Shown in pieces: positions 8,276-16,584 of a stretch of DNA of 64,000 nucleotides. The position numbers were made by a program, and so were the translations under genes. The notes below the pieces were generated by a model that ran no database searches, was not told where the DNA came from, and saw only the letters and a program-made list of their open reading frames with translations. The stretch comes from Chryseobacterium luquanense. GTDB lineage: Bacteria > Bacteroidota > Bacteroidia > Flavobacteriales > Weeksellaceae. The stretch covers positions 124,001 to 188,000 of the forward strand of contig NZ_JAOVZV010000015.1 in NCBI RefSeq assembly GCF_026460945.1, in the 5' to 3' direction. Each line of letters begins with the position of its first letter. The stretch's first letter is position 1.

Positions 8276-8707
8276 TTATGGCTTTATTTCTACACTTTGT
8301 CGGCTCCACAATTTCCATTCGGATTTGTTTTTAATCCAAATTTCAAGAAGTGACAAAGTCATTTCAAAATCTTGATTTTTATACAAACCTGAAACTTTTA
8401 TTTTTCTTCTAATGCTGAATGATTTTTTAAACTTTTTAATTTCGGAAACTTCAGTCTGTTTGATTTCTGTGTAAACAACTTTTTTAGAAGAAAAATCATT
8501 TTTAAAATTATCTAGATTCTGAATCCAGCCATTTGAATGACCAAAAGAAACGTCCTTTGCAAACAATTCTAAAATTTTAGAATCATTATTCTGCATTAAA
8601 GAATCCAACTTTCTGGTTTGAGAAAACAACTGTTTTTCCTGTTTTGAATAATTCTGAGAATAACCAAAAACACAACAAAAAAGGAATAGAATAGGGAAGA
8701 ACCTCAT
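8276..8707 (-). CDS. Secreted NTF2-like (SnoaL/DUF4440-type) protein
   Basis: I take the ATG at 8707 (MRFFPILFLFCCVFGYSQ), giving 143 residues with a clear signal peptide; the longer reading from 8761 would overlap the SDR gene and hide the signal. The mature part (QLFSQTRKLDSLMQNNDSKIL, VSFGHSNGWIQ, then FEMTLSLLEIWIKNKSEWKLWSRQSV) has the helix-then-sheet pattern and terminal W-K-L-x-x-R-Q strand of small NTF2-like proteins such as DUF4440. These are often of unknown function. The start lies 14 bp after the SDR stop, so the two are likely cotranscribed. Confidence 0.75.
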   Translation of the reverse strand: MRFFPILFLFCCVFGYSQNYSKQEKQLFSQTRKLDSLMQNNDSKILELFAKDVSFGHSNGWIQNLDNFKNDFSSKKVVYTEIKQTEVSEIKKFKKSFSIRRKIKVSGLYKNQDFEMTLSLLEIWIKNKSEWKLWSRQSVEIKP

Positions 8708-8720
8708 TTTCAAATTTAGA

Positions 8721-9473
8721 TTAAGGCTTTCTATAAATCGTTCTCGGTTCACTTTGGGCACTTGGATAAATCGTCATATCTGAAACCGTCACATGTTGTG
8801 GAGCATTAATACAATAAGCAATCGCATCGGCAATATCTTCAGCCTTCAAAGCTTCATAACCCGCATAAACTGTTGCTGCTCTTTCATGATCTCCTTTAAA
8901 TCTGATTAAAGAAAAATCTGTTTCCACCGCTCCTGGTTGAATATTGGTAACTCGAATTCCAAATTCTGTCAATTCAATTCTCATTCCTTCAGAGATTACA
9001 TCAACTGCCTTTTTTGTTGCACAATACACAACTCCATTTGCGTAAGTTTGTCTTGCCGCAACCGAACTGATGTTGATAATTTGCCCGGAATTTCTTTCTT
9101 TCATCATCGGAATTAAAGTTTTAGAAACATATAAAAGACCTTTTACATTTCCATCGATCATAGAATCCCAATCATTTGTACTTCCTGCTGAAAGAGGCTC
9201 TAAACCGTGTGCATTTCCGGCATTGTTGATGAGAACATCTACGTTTTTCCATTCTTTTGGAAGTGAAGAAATAGCATTTTCAACTTCTTCTAAATTTCGT
9301 ACATCAAATTTTAAACTAAATATCTCGGTTAAAGTTGATAATTTTGCTTTTACAGCTTCCAAAACTTCAGTTCTTCTTCCACAGATGATGATTCTGTTTC
9401 CCTGTTTTGCTAAAAGTTCTGCTGTTGATTTTCCTATTCCAGAAGTTGCTCCGGTGATGAGTATTGTTTTCAT
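8721..9473 (-). CDS. Short-chain dehydrogenase/reductase (YdfG-like)
   Basis: From the ATG at 9473 (MKTILITGATSGIGKSTAE) the protein is 250 residues; an upstream in-frame ATG at 9491 would add MANNKI. It shows all classical SDR motifs: cofactor loop TGATSGIG (residues 7-14), NNAGNAHG, catalytic Ser in INISSVAARQ, and YCATKKA with Tyr and Lys. The C-terminal PGAVETDFSLIRFKGD resembles the NADP-dependent 3-hydroxy acid dehydrogenase YdfG group. The actual substrate is not predictable. It is followed by the NTF2-like secreted protein. Confidence 0.9.
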   Translation of the reverse strand: MKTILITGATSGIGKSTAELLAKQGNRIIICGRRTEVLEAVKAKLSTLTEIFSLKFDVRNLEEVENAISSLPKEWKNVDVLINNAGNAHGLEPLSAGSTNDWDSMIDGNVKGLLYVSKTLIPMMKERNSGQIINISSVAARQTYANGVVYCATKKAVDVISEGMRIELTEFGIRVTNIQPGAVETDFSLIRFKGDHERAATVYAGYEALKAEDIADAIAYCINAPQHVTVSDMTIYPSAQSEPRTIYRKP

Positions 9474-9555
9474 AATTTTATTGTTTGCCATTAGCGTTTA
9501 GCTTCAGGCTTTCTATTTAATTAAAAGCAAATCGCTATTTGCCAAAAGCAAGAAG
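9474..9555. repeat. Self-similar intergenic element
   Basis: The gap between the SDR and yraN genes is built from related words: TTTGCCATTAGCG and TAGCTTC on one side, CGCTATTTGCCAAAAGC and GAAGCTAA on the other. The words occur in both orientations. I recall similar self-complementary spacer DNA from other flavobacterial genomes. No gene is visible. Confidence 0.35.
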
Positions 9556-9927
9556 CTAATTTGCATCGAATGCTTCAAAAGCATTTGGGATATGTTCAAT
9601 TTCTAATTTTCCTTTTTTGTCGGGAAGAACGGATATAATATCAAACCTTACTTCCTGATTTTTATTAAACTCTTCCATAAAATGATTGGCGGCCAAAACA
9701 ATTGCTTTTATCTTACCTCTTGTGACTGCTTCTTGAGGAAGAATAAAAAAATCAGTTGAGCGAGCTTTAACTTCCACCACAATAATCTGATTATCTTTTT
9801 CAGCAATAATATCGACTTCATTTTTCTTGAAACGAAAATTTCTCACAAGAATTTTATATTCATTTTTAAGTAAATATTCTGCCGCAAGATTTTCTGCTTT
9901 CTTGCCAAGTTCGTTGTGCTCTGCCAT
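9556..9927 (-). CDS. YraN/UPF0102 family endonuclease-like protein
   Basis: A 123-residue protein with the restriction-endonuclease-like core of the UPF0102/YraN family: GKKAENLAAEYLLKNEYKIL at the start, then KNEVDIIAE and VVEVKAR carrying the D-x(n)-E-x-K active-site pattern (about residues 38-55). The family resembles Holliday-junction resolvases but its cellular role is not established. Length is typical. Its start abuts the stop of the upstream hypothetical gene with no gap, which implies translational coupling. Confidence 0.9.
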   Translation of the reverse strand: MAEHNELGKKAENLAAEYLLKNEYKILVRNFRFKKNEVDIIAEKDNQIIVVEVKARSTDFFILPQEAVTRGKIKAIVLAANHFMEEFNKNQEVRFDIISVLPDKKGKLEIEHIPNAFEAFDAN

Positions 9928-10422
9928 TTACTTTTTATTAAATCTAATCGCTTTTCCTTCAGAAGCAATTTCAAATTCCTTATCAATCCAGAGTTGTAAT
10001 TCATTATGAAACTCCAAAAAGCACTCTTTTCCTTCGCTTAATAGGATTTGAGAAAAATCATATGGAATACGAACCCTTTCATCTATATCTCGAATTTTTA
10101 TTTTATAATATTCACTTTTTGAATGCTCAGATGTAGCATATTCAATCTTATCAGACTTAATTATTTGTGGTTTGATAATTTCTAATTTTGAAACTAATAA
10201 TTCTTTCAGTTTTTCTTTAAGATATAGAGGTAATTTATCTTTGATTTTTGTAAATCTCCTGTGTTGTTTTAATTCATAATCATTATTGGGAAAATATCCT
10301 AAATCAAATGACCAGAAATATTTAAGCGAATAATCGAAAGATTCTGAAATCTGCAAATCTTTAATTATAAAATCTCCATAAAAACCCGGACTATAATGAT
10401 ATGTAAGAATTACTTTATTCAT
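9928..10422 (-). CDS. Hypothetical protein, translationally coupled to yraN
   Basis: I do not recognise this 164-residue protein. It lacks a signal peptide or membrane helix, is rich in charged and aromatic residues (YHYSPGFYGDFIIKD, YSLKYFWSFDLGYF), and has a long Lys-rich middle (about 58-95). The stop TAA is immediately followed by the yraN ATG. The upstream DoxX-like gene ends 11 bp before its start. The composition suggests a soluble cytoplasmic protein. No function is proposed. Confidence 0.7.
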   Translation of the reverse strand: MNKVILTYHYSPGFYGDFIIKDLQISESFDYSLKYFWSFDLGYFPNNDYELKQHRRFTKIKDKLPLYLKEKLKELLVSKLEIIKPQIIKSDKIEYATSEHSKSEYYKIKIRDIDERVRIPYDFSQILLSEGKECFLEFHNELQLWIDKEFEIASEGKAIRFNKK

Positions 10423-10433
10423 TTAAAATCGAC

Positions 10434-10784
10434 TTATTTTCTAAATTGATACGCCCACCAAATTAAAACAATTTGTAAAGGAAGTCTTAAAACTGTCACC
10501 CAAAAATATTTGTGGTGAATCTGATAAAACTTTTTTGCCATCTCAATGTTTGCCGGAAAAACAGCAATAAATAAAGCTATGCAAAGATAAGCTCCCAATT
10601 TTTGAGTTTCCAGGAATAGGAGGAGAGTGCCACACAAAATTTCTACAATTCCGCTTATGTAAACCATTTGCAAATGCAAAGGAATGTAATCGGGCATTAT
10701 TTTCATGAAAAACTGAGGTTTCACAAAATGAAAAATTCCCGCTAAAATCAGTAAAAATGCAAGTAAAAATTTTGAATAAAACAT
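10434..10784 (-). CDS. DoxX-family small membrane protein
   Basis: A 116-residue protein with four predicted membrane helices (about 4-22, 43-62, 68-84, 95-112) and the family pattern AGIFHFVKPQFFMKIMPDYIP in the first loop, followed by SGIVEILCGTLLL. DoxX-like proteins are quinone-linked or of unknown role in Bacteroidota. It begins one base after the LD-carboxypeptidase stop, so both are in one transcript. Confidence 0.85.
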   Translation of the reverse strand: MFYSKFLLAFLLILAGIFHFVKPQFFMKIMPDYIPLHLQMVYISGIVEILCGTLLLFLETQKLGAYLCIALFIAVFPANIEMAKKFYQIHHKYFWVTVLRLPLQIVLIWWAYQFRK

Positions 10785-10785
10785 A

Positions 10786-11712
10786 TTATTTAAAATTTAC
10801 TGAAACTGTCTTATCTATTTTTAATGAGATATCACCACCAATAATTAACGGTTGATTATCTTTAATGTGACCATTCGGAAAACCAAAAACTGTAGGAAAT
10901 TTATATTTTGAAATTCTATCTGAAATCAGTTTATAAGCAAATTCATCGAAGCTTTCTTCGTATTGTTTATTCTCTTTTTCATCGCCCATATTGGTCATTC
11001 CACCGATAATTAATCCGGAAATCTTCTTGAAAACTCCGGCAAGTTCCAAACTCATAATCATTCGATCCAGAGCATAGAAGTTTTCACCTATATCTTCAAT
11101 GAATAAAATTTTATCTTTAAAATCAAAGGAATATTTCGTTCCCAGAAGAGCATAAACCAAGGCTAAATTTCCTCCAATCAATTCTCCTTCAATATTTCCT
11201 TGCATATTAAATTGATTTGATTTTAAGCTGTATTTTCGCTTTTTACCTTTTAAAATATCAAAAAGTAAATCATAGCTTTCTTCAGTTACCCCAAAACTTG
11301 AAGTTTTGATGGTTTGTCCGTGAATGGAAGCAAAACCTTTTTTCAACAAATAACTTTGAATAACTGTATTGTCAGAATACCCAATATACCATTTCGGATT
11401 TTTTGTAAATTCTTTTAAGTTTAAACCTTCAATTAAATGTTGACAACCATAACCACCTCTTGAAGCCCAGATTGCAGAAATTTCGGGATCATTTAAAGCC
11501 CAATTCATATCTTTCAATCTTTGTACTTCGGTTCCTGCGTAATTGTAGCCGTTTGAAAATTTGGTATAAAGATTTTCACCTAAAACAGGTTCATACCCTT
11601 TAGATTTAATCATTTCAATACCTTTTTCCAACTGAGTCGGCTCTACAGAACCTGCTGGAGAAATAATGGCTATTTTGTCGCCTTTTTCAAGTGGTTTCGG
11701 AAATATTTTCAT
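10786..11712 (-). CDS. LD-carboxypeptidase (S66 family)
   Basis: The 308-residue protein fits the S66 serine peptidase family (LdcA/MccF). The start carries KGDKIAIISPAG; the nucleophile Ser is in WYIGYSDNTVIQ (about residue 115); the Glu and His partners fall in FIEDIGE and FGFPNGHIKDN. LdcA removes the terminal D-Ala from murein tetrapeptides in the cytoplasm during peptidoglycan recycling; MccF relatives cleave microcin-type adenylates. The general assignment is secure, the exact substrate is not. It is first of a tight minus-strand run with DoxX and the yraN pair. Confidence 0.92.
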   Translation of the reverse strand: MKIFPKPLEKGDKIAIISPAGSVEPTQLEKGIEMIKSKGYEPVLGENLYTKFSNGYNYAGTEVQRLKDMNWALNDPEISAIWASRGGYGCQHLIEGLNLKEFTKNPKWYIGYSDNTVIQSYLLKKGFASIHGQTIKTSSFGVTEESYDLLFDILKGKKRKYSLKSNQFNMQGNIEGELIGGNLALVYALLGTKYSFDFKDKILFIEDIGENFYALDRMIMSLELAGVFKKISGLIIGGMTNMGDEKENKQYEESFDEFAYKLISDRISKYKFPTVFGFPNGHIKDNQPLIIGGDISLKIDKTVSVNFK

Positions 11713-11839
11713 TAATCAATTGTTGTTTTTATTTGTATTTGTATTTAATTTTAACGCAAAGCTCACAAAGATGCTTTTACCATTATTCTGCATATTTTTC
11801 GTTCACAAAGGCGTTCTATTCAGCAAAGGCCAAATAATT
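11713..11839. repeat. Intergenic repeat element with AACGCAAAG start
   Basis: The gap holds a short TTTGTA tandem (about 11732-11746) and then an element from 11753 to about 11831: AACGCAAAGCTCACAAAGATG at one end and TTCACAAAGGCGTT then CAGCAAAGGCC at the other. The outer AACGC and GCGTT are complementary. I recall similar CGCAAAG/CACAAAG spacers from other flavobacterial genomes. No gene is visible. Confidence 0.5.
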
Positions 11840-12526
11840 TTATTTGTTTTTCTTATATTTTAATTCTTTTTTTTCGGCTTCTTCAAGACGTTTATCAAAT
11901 TGATTAAACATTTTGAAACTTTGAAGGAATATGAAGAAACTGAAAATAATCAAAACAACTCCAACACCTTTTCTGATATTGTTTGCCAGTTTTTGTGTTA
12001 ATCTGTCGTGAAACTGTTTAGCCAAGAAAATTTTAGCAAAATCTATCAAAAGATAAGTTGTAATAACGATTGCTAAATAAAGAATAAGCGTTTCTGTATC
12101 TGGATATTGATTTCTCACCCCAATTACTGTTACTAACCAAAAAAGAATTACTCCGACATTCAAAAGGTTTAATAAAAAACCATTGAGAAATGTTTTAAAG
12201 TAATTCTGACTGATAATTTTCTCTTCTCCAGGCATGTGCATTTTGGTTTTTGTAACCATCATTATAATTCCGTAGGTGAGAATAAGAATCGAAGTAATTC
12301 TGTAAAATCCTGGATGTTTATCAATTAAATCAACAATATCTGCACTTGCATAATAAGCTGCAATAATGCACAACAAATCTGCCGTAATAACACCAAAGTC
12401 TAATGCTAAAGCATGTTTTGGACCTCTTGTAAAACTTGTTTCTATTAAAAGAAAAAAAATAGGCCCAATAAAAACAAGACTCAGCATAAAGCCTAAACCT
12501 ATGGCAGAAAATATGAGTTCAAACAT
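11840..12526 (-). CDS. LysE-family amino-acid exporter
   Basis: A 228-residue inner-membrane protein with six predicted helices and the LysE/RhtB start pattern (LGFMLSLVFIGPIFFLLIETSFTRGPKHALALDFG). The family exports amino acids or related small molecules. The C-terminus is a charged tail (LEEAEKKELKYKKNK). The substrate cannot be inferred. A perfect -7 element lies at 12546-12553. Separate from its upstream neighbour by about 250 bp containing repeat DNA. Confidence 0.88.
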   Translation of the reverse strand: MFELIFSAIGLGFMLSLVFIGPIFFLLIETSFTRGPKHALALDFGVITADLLCIIAAYYASADIVDLIDKHPGFYRITSILILTYGIIMMVTKTKMHMPGEEKIISQNYFKTFLNGFLLNLLNVGVILFWLVTVIGVRNQYPDTETLILYLAIVITTYLLIDFAKIFLAKQFHDRLTQKLANNIRKGVGVVLIIFSFFIFLQSFKMFNQFDKRLEEAEKKELKYKKNK

Positions 12527-12545
12527 TAAAAATTTGTTTCAAACC

Positions 12546-12553
12546 CAAATTTA
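12546..12553 (-). promoter_or_regulatory. Predicted -7 element for the LysE-family gene
   Basis: Minus strand reads TAAATTTG, a full TAnnTTTG match, 19 bp before the start codon. No clear -33 is present. Confidence 0.4.
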
Positions 12554-12637
12554 AAGATTATATTTTTATTGGAGTTTTAAATTAAGAATTTATTAGGTTT
12601 ATGCATTGAATTTATTTCTAAATTTCTCGCTGATTTT

Positions 12638-12690
12638 GCAGATTACACAGATTTCTATGATTAAAAATTTGTGTAATTAGCTTAATCTGC
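12638..12690. repeat. Imperfect inverted repeat (GCAGATTACACAGATTT type)
   Basis: Left arm GCAGATTACACAGATTT (12638-12654) pairs with AAATTTGTGTAAT and AATCTGC on the right, interrupted by about nine extra bases. A related motif (GGATCACACAGATTTGTGCGGATGA) occurs at 37749. This is dispersed spacer DNA; no coding role is seen. Confidence 0.55.
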
Positions 12691-12730
12691 TTGAAATTAA
12701 ACACTTTTAAAAAAACAGGATTTTAAAAAT

Positions 12731-12758
12731 AAAAAAGACCGCAAAATTGCAGTCTTTC
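12731..12758 (-). terminator. Terminator after the rnr-coupled membrane protein gene
   Basis: Stem AAAGACcGCAA / TTGCaGTCTTT with a short loop; on the minus strand it is followed by a T-rich run. It lies 18-45 bp after the stop of the 12776-13300 gene. Confidence 0.8.
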
Positions 12759-12775
12759 AATTATTGTATTAATTT

Positions 12776-13300
12776 CTAAAAATTCAAATAATTATCAGGG
12801 CAATTTTCATTATAAACAAATTTAAAATCTTTTCTAACTTTTAATCCAAAAATACCTCTTTCAAAAGTATAAATAACTTGATTGTTACCCCACATTTTTT
12901 TGTAATCAATAAAAAAACTTCTTGTCATATAAGAATATTTATAGGCATCTCCACTTAAATAAATATAAGTGGTTTTGCCTTTTTGATGACTATTTCTTCC
13001 ACCAACTTCAGAAATCATGTTCTTAAAACAATATGTTTCTTGTTGGGGATTCATTCCTGTGAAATAGTTTATTACAAAAAAACAATTAACTATAAGTGGG
13101 AAAACTACTACAAAAAAATACTTTTTGTCTTGATTTTTAATCTTAATAATGCTTCTGTTGATTAATTTATTGATAATAATACTAAGCAAGCTGATAATCA
13201 AAACAAACCAATAAAAATTGATAACAGTTTTACATACTATAGTTGCTAATAAAACAATATTTAAAATACTAAAAACTACATGTTTATCAGCTTTACTCAT
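12776..13300 (-). CDS. Hypothetical small membrane protein, coupled to rnr
   Basis: Unrecognised 174-residue protein. The N-terminal half has three hydrophobic helices (about 8-26, 29-46 and 62-80), and the C-terminal half is a soluble domain with paired cysteines (about 92 and 167) and the pattern KTTYIYLSGDAYKYSYMTRSFF. Its ATG overlaps the rnr stop by one base (TAATG), so it is cotranslated with RNase R. The gene may be strain-specific: AT content is high and neighbours differ in kind. No function is proposed. Confidence 0.65.
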   Translation of the reverse strand: MSKADKHVVFSILNIVLLATIVCKTVINFYWFVLIISLLSIIINKLINRSIIKIKNQDKKYFFVVVFPLIVNCFFVINYFTGMNPQQETYCFKNMISEVGGRNSHQKGKTTYIYLSGDAYKYSYMTRSFFIDYKKMWGNNQVIYTFERGIFGLKVRKDFKFVYNENCPDNYLNF

Positions 13301-15450
13301 TACTCAACAATCTTAAAATCAAGTTGTTTAGCAATTAAATTCGCTTTTATTACTTTTATTTGAAGTTCGTCACCCAATTGGTATCTGTTTCCGGTTCGGG
13401 AACCATAAACAGCATGAGTCGTTTTATCGTAAGTGTAAGAATCATCCATCAAATCTCTCAATTTAATTAAACCTTCAGCACCATTTTCAGGAATCTGAAC
13501 CCAGAAACCAAATTCCGCAACTCCGGAAATTACACCTGTGAACGTTTCTCCCAAATGTTTTTCCATGAATTTTACCTGCATGAATTTGATAGAATCTCTT
13601 TCTGCATCAGCTGCCAAACGTTCTCTTGCGCTACAATGTTTAGATTTTTCTTCCAACTCATTTCTGTCGGGAGATTTTCCTCCATCTAAATAATGCTGCA
13701 ATAATCTGTGAGCAAGCAAATCTGGATAACGACGAATAGGAGAGGTGAAATGCGAATAATAATCGAATCCTAAACCGTAATGACCAATCGGATCGGTAGA
13801 GTAAACCGCTTTGCTCATGCTTCGCATTGCCAACGTTTCTATCATATTTTCTTCGCCTTTTCCTTTTACGTCTTTCAACAAAGTATTTAAAGATTCTGCT
13901 ACTTTTTTGGTGTTTGCCAAATCTATTTTATATCCGAAAGTGGAAACAAAATCTCTTAAAGCTTCCAATTTTGCAGGATCCGGATCGTCGTGAATTCTGT
14001 AAATAAAGGTATTTCCGTTTGGACTTCCTTTTTTAAGCGAAACAAATTCCGATACTTTTTTATTAGCCAATAGCATAAATTCTTCAATCAGATGATTCGA
14101 ATCTTTGCTGATTTTAAAGTAAACCCCAATCGGCTGGTTATTTTCATCTAAATTGAATCGAACTTCGCTTCTGTCAAACGTAATTGCACCGTTTCTGATA
14201 CGTTCACCACGCATAATTTTGGCTAATCCGTCCAAAACATTAATTTCTTCTTGTAAATCACCATCTTTGGTCTCAATTCTTTCCTGAGCTTCTTCATACG
14301 TGAATCTTCTGTCGGAATGAATGACCGTTCTACCAAACCATTCTTTTTGAATTTCGGCTTTCTCATTTAATTCAAAAACTGCTGAGAAAGTATATTTATC
14401 TTCATTGGGACGAAGAGAACAGACATCGTTACTTAAAACCTCTGGAAGCATCGGTACAACCCGGTCTACAAGGTAAACTGAAGTCGCTCTTTCGTACGCT
14501 TCATCATCCAAAATAGTTCCCGGAACTACATAATGAGAAACGTCTGCAATGTGAACTCCGACTTCCCAATTTCCGTTTTCAAGTTTTCTCATCGACAAAG
14601 CATCATCGAAATCTTTGGCATCTTTCGGGTCAATGGTGAACGTTAACACATCACGCATATCCCAACGTTTTGCGGCTTCTTCATCGGTAATTCTACGGTC
14701 GATTTTATCGGCATCTCTTTCCACTTCCTCAGGAAATTCATATGGTAAACCGTATTCTGCAAGAATAGAATGAATTTCGGTTTCATGATCTCCCGGATTT
14801 CCAAGAACCTGTAGAATTTCTCCTTCAGGGTTTTTGTCACCAGCTTTCCATTCTGTCATTTTTACAACAACTTTATTACCGTTTTCAGCTCCGTTTATTT
14901 TTCCTTTTGGAATAAAAATATCTGTGTTGATTGTTTTTTTATCACAAACTACAAAACCAAATTCTTTATGAGGAACTAATTGGAAAGTTCCTACAAATTC
15001 TGACCTTTTTCTTTCCAGAACTTCCAAAACTGAGCCTTCCAATTTCTTACCTTTAAAATTGTAAGTAACAATCAAAACTTTATCGCCCTGTAAAGCATCT
15101 TTTACGTTTTTTGAGTGAACGAAAACATCATCTTTTAGATTTTCTACAGTAACGTAAGCATTTCCGCTTTGGTTGAAATCAATAGTTCCCGTCAAAGTGC
15201 CTTCAATATTAAGATTAATACTGAATTTGCCTTTTTCAGTTTCTTTAATTCTCTGGTTTGCCAGCAATTTGTGCAAAGCTTGAATCACCATTTCCCTTTG
15301 TCGAGGATTTTTGTGATCAATTCCGTCTGAGATTTGTTTGTAATTGTATAATTTGGTTTGATTTTGATTCATAAATTTCATAATCAATCTTCCGATTTCC
15401 ATTAATTTATGATCGTTTTTCTGACTTATATATTTTTTCTTTTTTGCCAT
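13300..15450 (-). CDS. rnr: Ribonuclease R
   Basis: A 716-residue RNB-family exoribonuclease. Domains in order: N-terminal helix-turn-helix (about 12-78), cold-shock domains (about 80-215), RNB catalytic domain (about 265-590) with the Mg-binding cluster DPKDAKDFDDA at 274-284, and a C-terminal S1 domain (about 630-715, GETFTGVISGVAEFGFWV). It degrades structured RNA 3' to 5' and helps in rRNA quality control. The start at 15450 (MAKKKKYISQ) is 2 bp after the stop of the calcium-repeat protein gene, and its own stop overlaps the next gene. Confidence 0.97.
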   Translation of the reverse strand: MAKKKKYISQKNDHKLMEIGRLIMKFMNQNQTKLYNYKQISDGIDHKNPRQREMVIQALHKLLANQRIKETEKGKFSINLNIEGTLTGTIDFNQSGNAYVTVENLKDDVFVHSKNVKDALQGDKVLIVTYNFKGKKLEGSVLEVLERKRSEFVGTFQLVPHKEFGFVVCDKKTINTDIFIPKGKINGAENGNKVVVKMTEWKAGDKNPEGEILQVLGNPGDHETEIHSILAEYGLPYEFPEEVERDADKIDRRITDEEAAKRWDMRDVLTFTIDPKDAKDFDDALSMRKLENGNWEVGVHIADVSHYVVPGTILDDEAYERATSVYLVDRVVPMLPEVLSNDVCSLRPNEDKYTFSAVFELNEKAEIQKEWFGRTVIHSDRRFTYEEAQERIETKDGDLQEEINVLDGLAKIMRGERIRNGAITFDRSEVRFNLDENNQPIGVYFKISKDSNHLIEEFMLLANKKVSEFVSLKKGSPNGNTFIYRIHDDPDPAKLEALRDFVSTFGYKIDLANTKKVAESLNTLLKDVKGKGEENMIETLAMRSMSKAVYSTDPIGHYGLGFDYYSHFTSPIRRYPDLLAHRLLQHYLDGGKSPDRNELEEKSKHCSARERLAADAERDSIKFMQVKFMEKHLGETFTGVISGVAEFGFWVQIPENGAEGLIKLRDLMDDSYTYDKTTHAVYGSRTGNRYQLGDELQIKVIKANLIAKQLDFKIVE

Positions 15451-15452
15451 TT

Positions 15453-16325
15453 TTAATTTAATTGTATAAAGGTATTTCCTTTAGCTTGTAATCGGAAATA
15501 TTTCTGTTCTAAATTCGAATTTTCATTAATCTTAATAAAAATTTCATCATTTTCTTCAAAGAAGATGTAGATATTAAATTTTCTATAGGGATTAATTTCT
15601 TTATTATTTAATTCTTTAAAGTTATTTTTTGCGTTGTAAAAGGTCTGTCCGTTACTTTTTTTGAAATAAATCTTTTTAAATGATTGTACTTTTTTATTTA
15701 TATCTTCATTCTCACTATATGGAAAAACGATCTTTGAAGGAAATTTATTTACAAATTTTTTGAAGTTACTTTCATTCCAAAACAATTCTGAAGCCAAGTT
15801 TACTCTTAGATTTGTTGGAGAGTAATCTGTTCTATCCTGTCCACAACCTGCCATTTGTGAAAAACTTGCGATTTCTAAGGTAATCATTCTTGATTCAAAT
15901 CCTTTTAAATCAATTTTACTAAAAATAAAATCTGCAAGCTTATCGTAATTAATATTCTTTGTTTTTTCTAAAAATTTTTTCTTTACTTCATCCAATTCTT
16001 CCTGCGAATACCTGTGAGAGTGATAAACTTTTTTAGGACAACCGTCTTCTGCGGGTATTCCCGGAATTGTAGGACATGCATCATCCTTATCTAAAATTCC
16101 ATCTCCATCTGTATCCGGCCAAGGACAGCCATCATTTTCTGCAGATCCTGCTTCTTTCGGACAATGATCTAAATAAAATAAAACACCATCTCCATCTTCA
16201 TCAGAAAGGCAAATCTTTTTGTTAAATTCCTTCTTACATTTTTTAAAAGCTTCCTTGTCAATAATTTCCTGTGCACTAGTACAGAAAATTATAAACAGTA
16301 AAAAAAAAGTGTAATAGATTTTCAT
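15453..16325 (-). CDS. Secreted protein with thrombospondin type 3 calcium-binding repeats
   Basis: The 290-residue product has a signal peptide ([19 protein letters not shown]). Residues about 40-92 hold three thrombospondin type 3-like repeats with Cys pairs and Asp-rich loops ([30 protein letters not shown]). The C-terminal two thirds is unrecognised. Such repeats bind calcium and are common in OmpA-like flavobacterial surface proteins, but no OmpA peptidoglycan-binding motif is seen. It sits 2 bp upstream of rnr, so secreted and RNA-decay functions share a transcript, perhaps by chance. Confidence 0.75.
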   Translation of the reverse strand: MKIYYTFFLLFIIFCTSAQEIIDKEAFKKCKKEFNKKICLSDEDGDGVLFYLDHCPKEAGSAENDGCPWPDTDGDGILDKDDACPTIPGIPAEDGCPKKVYHSHRYSQEELDEVKKKFLEKTKNINYDKLADFIFSKIDLKGFESRMITLEIASFSQMAGCGQDRTDYSPTNLRVNLASELFWNESNFKKFVNKFPSKIVFPYSENEDINKKVQSFKKIYFKKSNGQTFYNAKNNFKELNNKEINPYRKFNIYIFFEENDEIFIKINENSNLEQKYFRLQAKGNTFIQLN

Positions 16326-16414
16326 TTCGATTATTGTTTGGATGTTGTTTTATACAAAAAATTCAAATCTTTACTGTAAAATTCGTCAATATTTTGCTTT
16401 GATTCTTTGTCAAA

Positions 16415-16584
16415 TTAATTTATCTCATACTTTCCATCACTATCTTTCATACCATATTTTTCATTTCTTTCAATAATAAATTTACTTTTTATTGATTGAT
16501 GCTGTCTCTAAAAGAATTGTCAACTTGTCTAATGCTCAGCAAAAACATTAAAATAAGAATTAAGGAAAGATATTTTTTCATCAT
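16415..16584 (-). pseudogene. Possible frameshifted small secreted WG-repeat gene remnant
   Basis: The ATG at 16584 overlaps the TGA of the upstream gene (ATGA), as in a coupled operon gene. It encodes a signal-like start (MMKKYLSLILILMFLLS) but stops after 31 residues at 16489. A second frame (16492 to 16415) continues with FIIERNEKYGMKDSDGKYEIN, which resembles a WG repeat of secreted Bacteroidota proteins. One indel near the ATCAATCAAT repeat would join the halves. The second half is too short to be certain. It may instead be a tiny real peptide or a sequencing error. Confidence 0.4.

Noticed and set aside
9070-9501. 143-residue ORF antisense to the SDR gene
   Set aside because: Shadow of a clear SDR frame; no domain.
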